A stretch of 64,000 nucleotides of DNA from a virus. The stretch spans positions 18,852 through 82,851 of the IMG/VR virus record IMGVR_UViG_3300036760_000945, one strand, 5' to 3'. Numbering within the stretch: position 1 is the first letter of the stretch; each line of letters opens with the position of its first letter. The notes beneath the pieces were generated by a model. The model worked only from the letters and a program-made list of their open reading frames with translations, was not told the DNA's origin and did no database searches. The translations under genes and the position numbers were made by a program. Positions 40,156 through 47,859 of the stretch are shown here, piece after piece.

Positions 40156-40740
40156 ATGGCCAAAATGAAGGGTGTAAGTCTGCAAGAGGCTAAAGATCTG
40201 GTACCTCAGATCGAGCCCATCGTCCTTCCTATGGATTTCATCAATCTCCAGGAAGATAAAACTGCGCAAGCGCTGGAAGATGCAGCGCTGTTGCGCGGTC
40301 TTGCTTTCGAGTGCCTGAATCTGCGAAAGTCCGAGCTTGCAAAGCAGAAGGAAGCGCAGGGGAAACTCGAGATCTGGGAGTCCCGAACCAAGGAGAAACG
40401 TGCAGATGCCTGGAAGGCTTTCTGCACGCAGTATCCCGGCATGGCAGCGTTCATCTATTCCAATGCGCCCGGCGCTGAGAAGAAGAGGCACGAGATCAAT
40501 CAGCGGATTGATACTCTGCTGATCAGCGTCGATCGGGAATATGCCCGCTTCGTGGAACTCAAGGCAGAGGTGAACGCTATCGATGCCTGGCTTGGCTCGA
40601 AAGAAGCGCTGGCCTTCAAGACGCATTTCGAAGATGCAAGGAAGGCGTTGGAGAAAGTGGGCCTCGACTTCGATGAGATCTGGCCCTCTCGGAAGGCAGC
40701 CAAGGGGGAACAAATTGAGGCCGAGCAGAAGATGAAATAG
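40156..40740 (+). CDS. Helical protein of unknown function (194 aa)
   Basis: Almost entirely alpha-helical, rich in Ala/Glu/Lys with coiled-coil character (residues about 45-85 and 110-185). ATG with AAAGGAG. It precedes the 303-aa gene, with which it may form a functional pair since both have elaborate hairpin leaders. No motif recognised. Confidence 0.75.
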   Translation: MAKMKGVSLQEAKDLVPQIEPIVLPMDFINLQEDKTAQALEDAALLRGLAFECLNLRKSELAKQKEAQGKLEIWESRTKEKRADAWKAFCTQYPGMAAFIYSNAPGAEKKRHEINQRIDTLLISVDREYARFVELKAEVNAIDAWLGSKEALAFKTHFEDARKALEKVGLDFDEIWPSRKAAKGEQIEAEQKMK

Positions 40741-40744
40741 TCGG

Positions 40745-40792
40745 CCTGCCATAACCGCACTGGACACGGGGGGCAAGTCCAGTGCGGGCAGG
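40745..40792 (+). promoter_or_regulatory. Long leader hairpin with perfect 11-bp stem
   Basis: Inner stem CCGCACTGGAC/GTCCAGTGCGG (40755-40765 and 40777-40787) with an 11-nt loop; an outer CCTGC/GCAGG extends it. It occupies the gap between the 194-aa and 303-aa genes. Confidence 0.6.
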
Positions 40793-40828
40793 GGCAAACC
40801 GGCCCCACTTTCACGCAAGGAGGTAACT

Positions 40829-41740
40829 ATGGCACGTTCGAAGAAGACTAGTACCACAAGCAAGATCAAAGTTTCTACACCTGTTCAAAACAAGGAGGTA
40901 ACACCAATGTATGAGAATTTACCCGAGTTGAAATTCGCACCTGGCTATATCAGCATCGGCAAGTTTGGCGAAGGCGAGCCAATCATTCGCATCGACCAGT
41001 TCCGTGGCTTCAATAGCCGCGATCTGATCGTGGGCTTGCTGAATGGGATGTTCGATGCCAGCGCCGGCATCTATCCCGTGCTCGTGCCCGGCCTCCATCT
41101 AAAGCACACGATGGAAGAGTTGTGGGCGAAGGGATATGTGTCCAATGCTGGTTATGTCAATACCGAATATGCCGGCGAGTTTGCTGGTATGTTCGTAGAA
41201 CCGCTGCGCACTGGCTGGTGGAGCATCGGCTTCGTCGGCGGCCAGTTCGTATTCGAATGGCAGGCGAAGTATGTTGGCTATGTCGAAGGCGAGGCGCCGT
41301 GGGTACAGAAGTCCCGCAATGCCTTCTGCAAGCATGTCGGCCTCGAACTCCTGCTGAAGGGCAAGCCCATCATTCTTCACTACAACGTGAAGGATGAATG
41401 GATGTCCTCCAAAGTAGCCACCAAGGTTGCCCAGGCAGGGATGTCGGTTGCTGACCGGCTTATCGACATTCGCACGAAGGTCGCCCAGACACAGGCCTGG
41501 CGGGTAAACCAGCAAGTCGAGGCCATCTATGCCCAGCCCGACTATGCCCCGGTTGCACGCCTTGCAACTGTACGACTGCACGGTGGAGGCAATATGGAAC
41601 CAGAGGCGCTAGTTGGCCAGACGATCCTGAAGTGGATGGGTAACATCCGCGTCGGCGCAGTGGCGATTACTCCCGAGAACCTGCCAGCGCAGCTTGAAGT
41701 GCTGCGCCGCGGGCAAATGACCGTCGAGCTCGCCCAGTAA
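40829..41740 (+). CDS. Unknown protein (303 aa) with a second internal start
   Basis: ATG at 40829 follows CAAGGAGGTAAC. A second in-frame ATG at 40907 follows an almost identical CAAGGAGGTAAC, so a 277-aa form without the Lys/Ser/Thr-rich N-terminus is likely also made. The body is alpha/beta with many Gly/Val/Tyr residues and no motif I know. Base composition is more GC-rich than the genes after 42 kb. A hairpin follows the stop. Confidence 0.75.
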   Translation: MARSKKTSTTSKIKVSTPVQNKEVTPMYENLPELKFAPGYISIGKFGEGEPIIRIDQFRGFNSRDLIVGLLNGMFDASAGIYPVLVPGLHLKHTMEELWAKGYVSNAGYVNTEYAGEFAGMFVEPLRTGWWSIGFVGGQFVFEWQAKYVGYVEGEAPWVQKSRNAFCKHVGLELLLKGKPIILHYNVKDEWMSSKVATKVAQAGMSVADRLIDIRTKVAQTQAWRVNQQVEAIYAQPDYAPVARLATVRLHGGGNMEPEALVGQTILKWMGNIRVGAVAITPENLPAQLEVLRRGQMTVELAQ

Positions 41741-41750
41741 TTCCTGTCAT

Positions 41751-41777
41751 GGAGGGAGAAAAGGGGGATCTCCCTCC
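41751..41777 (+). terminator. Hairpin after the 303-aa gene
   Basis: Perfect 9-bp stem GGAGGGAGA/TCTCCCTCC with a 9-nt loop, 10 nt after the stop. There is no U-run, so termination may be partial. The promoter at 41783 follows. Confidence 0.5.
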
Positions 41778-41782
41778 CTCTG

Positions 41783-41791
41783 TGGTATAAT
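41783..41791 (+). promoter_or_regulatory. Extended -10 promoter TGGTATAAT
   Basis: Plus-strand copy of the recurring motif, 24 nt before the ATG at 41815. It probably starts the long small-gene operon. Confidence 0.65.
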
Positions 41792-41814
41792 ACGCCTGTA
41801 TAAAGGAGGCAGCA

Positions 41815-41904
41815 ATGGAATGCGTATTTCTGCTTATAATGGTTTACTTTGCCGTTGAGCTAATCTGCTGGCTTACAGGAGCTGACAAGAGAGGAGGCTT
41901 TTAG
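41815..41904 (+). CDS. Tiny membrane protein
   Basis: 29 aa, ATG with AAAGGAGG. One hydrophobic segment (V-F-L-L-I-M-V-Y-F-A-V-E-L-I-C-W-L) and a charged tail D-K-R. Confidence 0.6.
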   Translation: MECVFLLIMVYFAVELICWLTGADKRGGF

Positions 41905-41906
41905 CT

Positions 41907-42050
41907 ATGTCCATAAAAGGCGGTTCGACCAAAAAGGGCACTCTGCCTAATCCTTCCAAGAAGACGGCTGTACCTGGCACTGGTCGCAATAGACCTGCCA
42001 AGGGCTATGATCCTGTAACCAAGACCTGGCATCAAAGGGAGCAAAGATGA
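41907..42050 (+). CDS. Small basic protein
   Basis: 47 aa, Lys/Gly/Pro/Thr-rich, likely disordered. GAGGAGG in the end of the previous gene serves as its ribosome site; ATGA overlap with the next gene. Confidence 0.55.
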   Translation: MSIKGGSTKKGTLPNPSKKTAVPGTGRNRPAKGYDPVTKTWHQREQR

Positions 42051-42247
42051 AACGTATATGGGCGATCTGCCTTCTGATCTCTGCAATGCTTGCACTGCTC
42101 TGGGATATACTGCTTGCCTGCGTTCTTGTCTTCTTCAAGGTGCCACACATGTTCGTATATTTGTTCCTTAGCTTCAGCATCATCGTTCCTGCCTGCTTTC
42201 TTGTACTGGCTATGTGCGCTGCTGGAAGTGATGCAAGTTATGGGTAA
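42047..42247 (+). CDS. Small protein with two transmembrane helices
   Basis: 66 aa with hydrophobic segments about residues 4-30 and 35-58, joined by a short K-V-P-H loop. ATGA overlap with the upstream gene. The two-helix topology would fit a holin-like or other membrane protein, but there is no lysis context here. Confidence 0.6.
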   Translation: MKRIWAICLLISAMLALLWDILLACVLVFFKVPHMFVYLFLSFSIIVPACFLVLAMCAAGSDASYG

Positions 42248-42623
42248 ACGAATGCCTATACTTATGCTTACCAAACTCATTGGCAACAAGACTAATGCAA
42301 CGAGACTCGATGATGCGATGCGCGTCTGTAAGTACCTCTCCCTATATTTATCCAGGGCGCAGGCTGTTGTTCTATCCTTCAAGGGCATTCACACTGCTAG
42401 TCCCGAGTTTCTCAATGTTGCATTCGGGCAACTCTATGGCTCATTCGAGGGCGACTTCCTATCAAAGATGCTCTCTGTTGAAGATCTGCCTCCCTCGATA
42501 AGGCCAAAGCTGCGTAGAGCGATCAGTAATGCAAAGACATATTTCCAAGTTAGAAGCAAAGACATCCAGGAAGAGAAGACCCGCTTCGTAGATTGGCCCA
42601 CTCCAGATGAAAATGGTAGCTGA
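42240..42623 (+). CDS. STAS-like DUF4325 protein
   Basis: About 127 aa; the start is uncertain (ATG at 42231, 42240 or 42252; GGAAG lies at 42224). The segment A-V-V-L-S-F-K-G-I-H-T-A-S-P-E-F-L followed by G-Q-L-Y-G-S-F matches the STAS-like DUF4325 fold, where a strand ends in a hydrophobic-D/S-F-x-G-V motif. These are small regulatory or antitoxin-like modules of unclear role in phages. Confidence 0.65.
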   Translation: MGKRMPILMLTKLIGNKTNATRLDDAMRVCKYLSLYLSRAQAVVLSFKGIHTASPEFLNVAFGQLYGSFEGDFLSKMLSVEDLPPSIRPKLRRAISNAKTYFQVRSKDIQEEKTRFVDWPTPDENGS

Positions 42624-42747
42624 TAAGCGTATTGCACATTTGCTCGAACGCAACCGTCGGCGGGGAATAAACTTTACCCGCCGCATCCATGCTGAGACCA
42701 AAGCGCACCGTAAGCAAGCAAAATGTTCGCGCCGTATAAATAGGTGA
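42613..42747 (+). CDS. Small Arg-rich protein
   Basis: 44 aa (R-N-R-R-R-G, R-R-I-H, C-S-R-R-I-N-R). It overlaps the end of the DUF4325 gene; an ATG 6 nt earlier (42607) is also possible. May bind nucleic acid, judged by charge. Confidence 0.5.
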   Translation: MVADKRIAHLLERNRRRGINFTRRIHAETKAHRKQAKCSRRINR

Positions 42748-42763
42748 TGAAAGGAGAATAACT

Positions 42764-43006
42764 ATGACTAAGTCTATTACTGTAAAGGTACGCAAGATCG
42801 AAGATGGAACCACGGCTTACACAGAGGAACACCGAGATGCCTTTTATGTCGGGCATATGTATCCTGGTGAGACCATAAGCGTGATACCCAACGAAAACTG
42901 TCCAGGTTGGTATAAGAGCATAATAAATGGCTATAACTACCACAAGTCCTGGCTCATATTCCCCAAGGCCCGACATATTCGTGAAGGCGAATGTGCCAAA
43001 GCGTGA
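42764..43006 (+). CDS. Small protein, paralogue of 43789-44190
   Basis: 80 aa, ATG with AAAGGAG. The pattern M-Y-P-G-E-T-I-S-V-I-P-N, C-P-G-W-Y, Y-N-Y-H-K-S-W-L recurs in the gene at 43789. Probably a small beta-rich domain; function unknown. Confidence 0.65.
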   Translation: MTKSITVKVRKIEDGTTAYTEEHRDAFYVGHMYPGETISVIPNENCPGWYKSIINGYNYHKSWLIFPKARHIREGECAKA

Positions 43007-43016
43007 GGAGAGAATA

Positions 43017-43226
43017 TTGATATCCTCGTATACATGTCCATACACAAGACTAGATAACAAGCAGCATTCTCGTATGATTAATATCTATGAGCGTCCTCTT
43101 ATGGGGCTTGCTGAACATAAATACTGGTGGCTCCCTATCTTCAGTATTTCCCGGGACAGAAGATTGAGGATCGACTGGCTGGTCTGGAATATCTATATAG
43201 GAAAGAGCAAATTATGGTGGCAATAG
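43017..43226 (+). CDS. Unknown small protein (TTG start)
   Basis: 69 aa from TTG at 43017 with GAGGAG 6 nt upstream; no ATG in frame has a site. Trp-rich (Y-W-W-L-P, W-L-V-W-N, L-W-W-Q), basic. Confidence 0.5.
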   Translation: MISSYTCPYTRLDNKQHSRMINIYERPLMGLAEHKYWWLPIFSISRDRRLRIDWLVWNIYIGKSKLWWQ

Positions 43227-43274
43227 AGATTGAGATCGCAGATAGTACGATCGTTGAGTAAGGAAGAATTGATC

Positions 43275-43472
43275 ATGTACGAATATGAAGGCTTCCGAAG
43301 GCAGGCTTATGAGGGGGGACTGTCATTTATACCAGTCTGTACTATCTGTGGCCGTTTCGTCAAGGCGGACGAAACTGTTGTTATAAATGGATTAGGCGAA
43401 TATGTCACTGAATTGAATGCTACCTGTTCTAAATGTGGCAGGGTAGAAATGCCATTCGAGGGCTTTTCTTAA
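43275..43472 (+). CDS. Zinc-ribbon protein
   Basis: 65 aa from the ATG at 43275. C-T-I-C-G near residues 20-24 and C-S-K-C-G near 52-56 form a two-knuckle zinc ribbon. GGAAG serves as site. Confidence 0.6.
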   Translation: MYEYEGFRRQAYEGGLSFIPVCTICGRFVKADETVVINGLGEYVTELNATCSKCGRVEMPFEGFS

Positions 43473-43508
43473 TAGGCGAGTTATGGCGATAAAGATAAGG
43501 AGAGACTA

Positions 43509-43805
43509 ATGAAGACAGAGATCTATTTTCACGGCCAGGGCTTCGCTGACCCACCTGCAGCATTGAATCAAGCGAAGAATGTCATGCGCCTTGTTATTAG
43601 CTTGGCAGCCAAACTTGATATTCCTCTGCAAGATGCTGTGGATTGGCTGTATGAAGGTGATATACTTACTGGTAATGAGACTGTTGAGAACCTGGTTTAC
43701 CAATGGAATAACGAAAATTGGCAACTGCAAGCCGAGGGATATTACGCAAGAGAATCAACTATAATCTCCAAGTTAGAAGGAGAGAACAATGACAATCAAA
43801 GTTAG
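43509..43805 (+). CDS. Unknown protein (98 aa)
   Basis: ATG with AAGGAG. Helical with an acidic/Asn-rich tail; W-L-Y-E-G-D near residues 46-51. Overlaps the next gene by 17 nt. Confidence 0.6.
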   Translation: MKTEIYFHGQGFADPPAALNQAKNVMRLVISLAAKLDIPLQDAVDWLYEGDILTGNETVENLVYQWNNENWQLQAEGYYARESTIISKLEGENNDNQS

Positions 43806-44190
43806 AGTACGTATGATCCCCAAGAGAACTCAATTAACGAAGGATGGCTGGACGGACGTATTCACAGGAGAAAATATGAGGCCCGGCGAAGTTATTGAGG
43901 TTGTTCCTAACCATTGCCCAGGCTGGTATAGGGATGTCCCTAAGTCAGGCTCCTCCTCATATCACTACCATGATTCCTGGCTAGACTTCGATTTCGATTA
44001 TACGCCTATAGCAGTGCCTGATAATTACTCAAAGGCCGCCCGGCTCTGGAAGGGACTACTGCAAAAGTACCTGATATCTACTATTGGTGGCCGGTCTGAC
44101 CATGGGCCTATCATTGATGAGATCGAGGCAGCACTAAATGAGAGTGCACAAGAAGCGCTTGCACTTAGCGGCATGCGGGAGTCTCTATGA
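43789..44190 (+). CDS. Unknown protein, paralogue of 42764-43006 with extension
   Basis: 133 aa. Residues about 22-65 repeat the paralogue's pattern (M-R-P-G-E-V-I-E-V-V-P-N, C-P-G-W-Y, Y-H-Y-H-D-S-W-L). A helical C-terminal domain of about 65 residues is added. AAGGAG before the ATG. Confidence 0.65.
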   Translation: MTIKVRVRMIPKRTQLTKDGWTDVFTGENMRPGEVIEVVPNHCPGWYRDVPKSGSSSYHYHDSWLDFDFDYTPIAVPDNYSKAARLWKGLLQKYLISTIGGRSDHGPIIDEIEAALNESAQEALALSGMRESL

Positions 44191-44405
44191 CTGACACTGT
44201 TATAGGGAGATGGACAATGCATTATTACTTTAGAGATACATTGCCAATGGAATTTATAGGTGATCTCTATGATATTATGCGGGATCGGGATAATGATATG
44301 CTTACACCTGAGAGGCTAATTGACGACATTGTCGATTTGCTAAGGCGGTACATAGCTGCCCACTCAGAATCGCCTAAGGAGAAGTCAGATGAGACTAAAG
44401 GCTAG
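44187..44405 (+). CDS. Small acidic protein
   Basis: 72 aa, ATGA overlap with the previous gene and GGGAG 5 nt upstream; an ATG at 44217 with GGGAGA is an alternative. D-L-Y-D-I-M-R-D-R-D-N-D-M-L is predicted helical. Function not recognised. Confidence 0.55.
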   Translation: MTDTVIGRWTMHYYFRDTLPMEFIGDLYDIMRDRDNDMLTPERLIDDIVDLLRRYIAAHSESPKEKSDETKG

Positions 44406-44676
44406 TAATATTATGCAGAAGGGGGATATTATCCACTATAAGAAGGGTTCACTAAACCGAGACATAATAGTTGATGGTTGGGCCGGGTCCCAAGTAAGTG
44501 AGCTATTCTATGATCGAATGCTCGATTATGTAGAGCGTCCTGCGCCAATAGTTCTCCCAAGTTGGTCCCCTTGGTCCTGGCTTCCTCTGTATCTGCTCTG
44601 GGTAGTTATGGCCATTATTGTTACGGCCATACCCCTTATCGTGGTCAGCCTCATTGTTGCCAGGTTTGTGCCCTAG
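44389..44676 (+). CDS. Small membrane protein
   Basis: 95 aa, ATG with AAGGAG inside the previous gene. Soluble N-terminal 50 residues, then two hydrophobic stretches (about 57-72 and 74-93). Confidence 0.6.
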   Translation: MRLKASNIMQKGDIIHYKKGSLNRDIIVDGWAGSQVSELFYDRMLDYVERPAPIVLPSWSPWSWLPLYLLWVVMAIIVTAIPLIVVSLIVARFVP

Positions 44677-44691
44677 GAAAGAGATAGGCAA

Positions 44692-44859
44692 ATGAAACTA
44701 ATATTTTTCCTGCGCCCGCCCAGGTATTTCCTCCACAAAAACCGGTACGGCGTTCGTGCTTGCAATCTGTGGTATTGGCCATTCACGATATATATTTGGC
44801 TCTGTGATCTCGGCGCTACCACTTTTGGCTTTGCATGTGAGAAGAGGCCTAGAATATGA
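44692..44859 (+). CDS. Small aromatic-rich protein
   Basis: 55 aa with N-L-W-Y-W-P-F-T-I-Y-I-W-L-C as a possible membrane segment. The site is weak (GGAAAGAGATAGG). Confidence 0.45.
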   Translation: MKLIFFLRPPRYFLHKNRYGVRACNLWYWPFTIYIWLCDLGATTFGFACEKRPRI

Positions 44860-44924
44860 GAATTCGTGTGATTTTGTGTGATTTCCTTCCAACTTGGAAA
44901 ATGAGAGCCTACAAGGAGGACTAA
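44856..44924 (+). CDS. Possible 22-aa peptide
   Basis: ATGA overlap with the previous ORF; its stop touches the next gene's ATG and it contains that gene's AAGGAGG. It may exist only for translational coupling. Confidence 0.3.
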   Translation: MRIRVILCDFLPTWKMRAYKED

Positions 44925-45374
44925 ATGTCAGGAATGACTTGGATGAGAGAGCACTACCCAATAACTGCTGATGCAGCAGCCAGGCTTGGTCTGCTGGCTG
45001 CTGCCGAACACTCTTTACATAAGTGGGAGGGCTTTAGTAAAGAAGAGCGAAAGAAGCATAATGTCCACTTTGTCCATGGATATAGTATTACTTTAGCTGA
45101 TGCAACTGGGGAAGATATTATGAGCATGGGCAGCACTACGTGTGCATACTGTATACTCTTTTATGAATGTGGCGGGATTTGGTGCACAGGCTGTCCTTTG
45201 AGTGAGCTTCAGGAGAACTGTCTTGAGTCTGATAGTATCTATAAGTGGTTCATTTCTACCTTAGATCCTAGACCAATGATTAGACTACTCGAGAGAGCCC
45301 TCAGATTAGTAAAAGTAGATCTTATTATCTGTAGAAAGGGAAACCATCTACAGGGAGAGATTCTTGAGAAATAA
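44925..45374 (+). CDS. Cys-rich protein, paralogue of 46077-46478
   Basis: 149 aa, ATG with AAGGAGG. C-A-Y-C, then C-T-G-C-P-L and a further Cys form a likely zinc site near residues 72-102. S-T-L-D-P near 110-114 precedes a C-terminal helix. The same order occurs in the gene at 46077. Confidence 0.65.
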   Translation: MSGMTWMREHYPITADAAARLGLLAAAEHSLHKWEGFSKEERKKHNVHFVHGYSITLADATGEDIMSMGSTTCAYCILFYECGGIWCTGCPLSELQENCLESDSIYKWFISTLDPRPMIRLLERALRLVKVDLIICRKGNHLQGEILEK

Positions 45375-45383
45375 GGAGACAAA

Positions 45384-45617
45384 ATGCACCAATGCAACTT
45401 TTGCTCCCTGAGAAGTTTACAAGAACAATACGGTGATAACCTCATCTCTTATAAGGGAAGGTACTATAAAAAGAATTCGCCTCCATGCGAAGGACAGGGT
45501 GAACCTTTGAAACTCCCAGATGGTACTCCAATCTGCTTCCTGGCTTGGTTTATGGAAGTAGGAATAGACTGTACTTGTGATAGCTTTGATCCTAATTATG
45601 ATTTAGGAGATTACTAA
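45384..45617 (+). CDS. Cys-rich small protein
   Basis: 77 aa. C-N-F-C at the start, then single Cys residues and C-T-C near the end; possible metal binding. It lies between the two paralogues. ATG with AAGGAG. Confidence 0.6.
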   Translation: MHQCNFCSLRSLQEQYGDNLISYKGRYYKKNSPPCEGQGEPLKLPDGTPICFLAWFMEVGIDCTCDSFDPNYDLGDY

Positions 45618-45627
45618 AGGAGATGAA

Positions 45628-46062
45628 ATGCAAAGAGCTAATGTTTTCCGCCTGACCAATCAAATGATCTCACTGACTGAGATTTTACCTCCAGACACGC
45701 TTATCTGCCTGGCGCCAGAACCAGTGAAGAACTTTATGCACCTGTCTCTAACACATCTCTTAGAGGAAACCAGGTGGTTACTCCAGGAGGTTGCAAAGCA
45801 GCCCGAGTTTAATGCCTTGACCCCGGTCTATATCATCCTAGAGAATACTAAGAACGCTTGGATTGCCTCAAGGATGATCGAGGCAGCCTTCGCGCGGTTC
45901 AATAATGATCCAAAGATCTGGATCATACAGGGTGATTTCCGTGAGTTTGTTGATCTACAGAGGTTTATCGTGGAGGGAATAGATTTTGCTCAAACCTATG
46001 AATATGATCGCCGCAACCAAGTTGCTGAGTACCCAGGGCTGTCCTTTATTGACTGTCCCTAG
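45628..46062 (+). CDS. Unknown protein (144 aa)
   Basis: Alpha/beta protein with a strand-helix pattern (V-Y-I-I-L-E-N-T-K-N-A-W-I-A-S-R, W-I-I-Q-G-D-F-R-E-F). AAAGGAG before the ATG. Function not recognised. Confidence 0.65.
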   Translation: MQRANVFRLTNQMISLTEILPPDTLICLAPEPVKNFMHLSLTHLLEETRWLLQEVAKQPEFNALTPVYIILENTKNAWIASRMIEAAFARFNNDPKIWIIQGDFREFVDLQRFIVEGIDFAQTYEYDRRNQVAEYPGLSFIDCP

Positions 46063-46076
46063 AAGGAGAAAATAAT

Positions 46077-46478
46077 ATGTCTGGCAAAACCTGGCTCGCA
46101 GAATTTTATCCTGAGGAAGCTGCAGAGGCAGCTAAAAGGGGTATGATTGCTGCTGGAGAGCACTGCCTCCAAAAATGGTTAGGCTATACTCCCGAGGCGC
46201 TAAAGAAACACAATCTACGCTTTGATAAGTGGATCGGGGGCACCATATTAGCCTACAAGGACGATGTGGTTATACATGCGGGCCCCGGTGCTTGCGCCTA
46301 TTGCCAAGTGCCGGGGAATCAGCTAGAAGGTTGCAAAAGTTGCCCTCTAGCCAATGTGGCCCCCTGTTGCTTTGTCCTAAATGGTCCCTATCAGGAATTC
46401 CTAAGCACTCTCGATCCCAGTGGATTAATAAAAGCGTTGAGGGAAGCACTTGCCTGGGCACAGAAATCTGCAAAGTAG
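46077..46478 (+). CDS. Cys-rich protein, paralogue of 44925-45374
   Basis: 133 aa. C-A-Y-C, C-K-S-C-P-L and C-C form the shared Cys cluster (about 73-101); F-L-S-T-L-D-P and a C-terminal helix follow. Site AAGGAG. Last plus-strand gene before the minus-strand glycosyltransferase, whose stop is 4 nt away. Confidence 0.65.
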   Translation: MSGKTWLAEFYPEEAAEAAKRGMIAAGEHCLQKWLGYTPEALKKHNLRFDKWIGGTILAYKDDVVIHAGPGACAYCQVPGNQLEGCKSCPLANVAPCCFVLNGPYQEFLSTLDPSGLIKALREALAWAQKSAK

Positions 46479-46481
46479 AGG

Positions 46482-47594
46482 CTAGTCCTTAGTTGGGGGC
46501 TTTATATCTCCGCACTGCACACCCTTTACGAAGTTTATGATCGCTCGTGCTGCTACCTGTGCGCTACTTCCCAAGAAGGGATATAGTTCCTTAACTGCTC
46601 TCTTTCTGGGTTCTGCGAAGTGTGTTCTGTCCTTGAGCGCTCGCTCGATACAACCTCGTAGATCTTGAGGGCGCTCACACTGAGGCCCAATATCAGTGTA
46701 ATCCCACCAGCGAATACCGAAGTCTACAGTCTTGCGAAACCAGGGCGCGTTCAAGATTACTACTGGTCGATCAACACAAGCAAATTCATAAAGCGTACTG
46801 GACGAATCGTTGAGATAAATATCTGCTCTAGCCAAAACCTCTTCGAAAGAGGTAACTACTTCAATGCCCATTCCTTTGTACAGAGGTGCTAGCTTATCAA
46901 TGATCTTGGGATGCCCATGGCCAAGCACATGATAATGCTTGGTAAGACTTGGAAGAACGCCTTTGTAATATTCCCAAGCATTGCCGGCCTCAGGGCAAAC
47001 CCTCTTCCCATCCCAGTGAAACGCAACTGCGATTGTGGGTGGGTCATCTTGCACCTTTTTAGGTATATCTGCCCACTTATCCATCTTTGGCGTGCCCACA
47101 ACTATCTGAAAAGCACCCGGGAATGTCTTAGCGGTTTTCTTGCGAATGACCTCATTGGGAGCTAAGAATAAGCAAACATTGCAGCGTATCCCGCCTCCAC
47201 CGGCATAGCCAGGTGCATGTTCCGGGAAAGACAGTCCTACGCCGTGTTCCATAAGGATCTGTGGGCGCTTCGGGTTTTTACGAATACCCATTTTAGTATC
47301 CCCATAGGCACAAGTTACCAATGGCCCATCACCATCAGGCGTTATCTTCGCCGGGTCCCTGCTTGTGCGTTGGAACGGGGCTAATCCGGTTACTTCCTGG
47401 ATACCCAAACCGCGAGTATAATCTTTCAGGGAGATGGGCACATAGAAAGTTCCCCTCATAGTTACTGGAATGTTGTTCCAGATAGGCGCCAAGTGATCAA
47501 TAAAGTGAATCCGCCTGGCAAAGAAATCAATTGGCTTGAAGAAGTTCTGCCTGTTAAAAGTAGGGGTCCATACTGGTGATAGTCTACTCTTCAT
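46482..47594 (-). CDS. Glycosyl/glycerophosphotransferase-like enzyme (GT-B type)
   Basis: 370 aa from the ATG at 47594 (AGGAG 7-8 nt upstream). I-L-M-E-H-G-V-G-L near residues 112-120 and H-W-D-G-K-R plus Y-L-N-D-S-S-S-T-L-Y-E-F match the CDP-glycerol glycerophosphotransferase/GT-B pattern, in which a C-terminal acidic/Ser loop binds the nucleotide. It is oriented against the surrounding early genes, with its own TATAAT near 47636, so it looks like an independently acquired unit that alters surface or virion glycans. Confidence 0.75.
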   Translation of the reverse strand: MKSRLSPVWTPTFNRQNFFKPIDFFARRIHFIDHLAPIWNNIPVTMRGTFYVPISLKDYTRGLGIQEVTGLAPFQRTSRDPAKITPDGDGPLVTCAYGDTKMGIRKNPKRPQILMEHGVGLSFPEHAPGYAGGGGIRCNVCLFLAPNEVIRKKTAKTFPGAFQIVVGTPKMDKWADIPKKVQDDPPTIAVAFHWDGKRVCPEAGNAWEYYKGVLPSLTKHYHVLGHGHPKIIDKLAPLYKGMGIEVVTSFEEVLARADIYLNDSSSTLYEFACVDRPVVILNAPWFRKTVDFGIRWWDYTDIGPQCERPQDLRGCIERALKDRTHFAEPRKRAVKELYPFLGSSAQVAARAIINFVKGVQCGDIKPPTKD

Positions 47595-47664
47595 CCTCTT
47601 GCTCCTGTTAGGCTGTTCAATATCTCTACCTTGCATTATAATCTATATTCGATAGGAGATAAGG

Positions 47665-47859
47665 ATGAAAATAAAGGACTGCATTTTACTTACAATAGAG
47701 GGAGCACAAGAGGCTGAACGCCTAGAGCTAGCTGAAAGCAAGAATTGGACACCACTACTAATTTATATTCATGTAACTCGAATAACCATTGGTGCCATAA
47801 TTGGTTTCCTGGTGGGTATTAGCTTGATACCAGCACTATTAGTACTCCTAGGGAGATAA
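47665..47859 (+). CDS. Small membrane protein
   Basis: 64 aa, ATG with AGGAG. Soluble N-terminal 30 residues, then I-G-A-I-I-G-F-L-V-G-I-S-L-I and A-L-L-V-L-L as one long or two short membrane helices. Confidence 0.6.
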   Translation: MKIKDCILLTIEGAQEAERLELAESKNWTPLLIYIHVTRITIGAIIGFLVGISLIPALLVLLGR

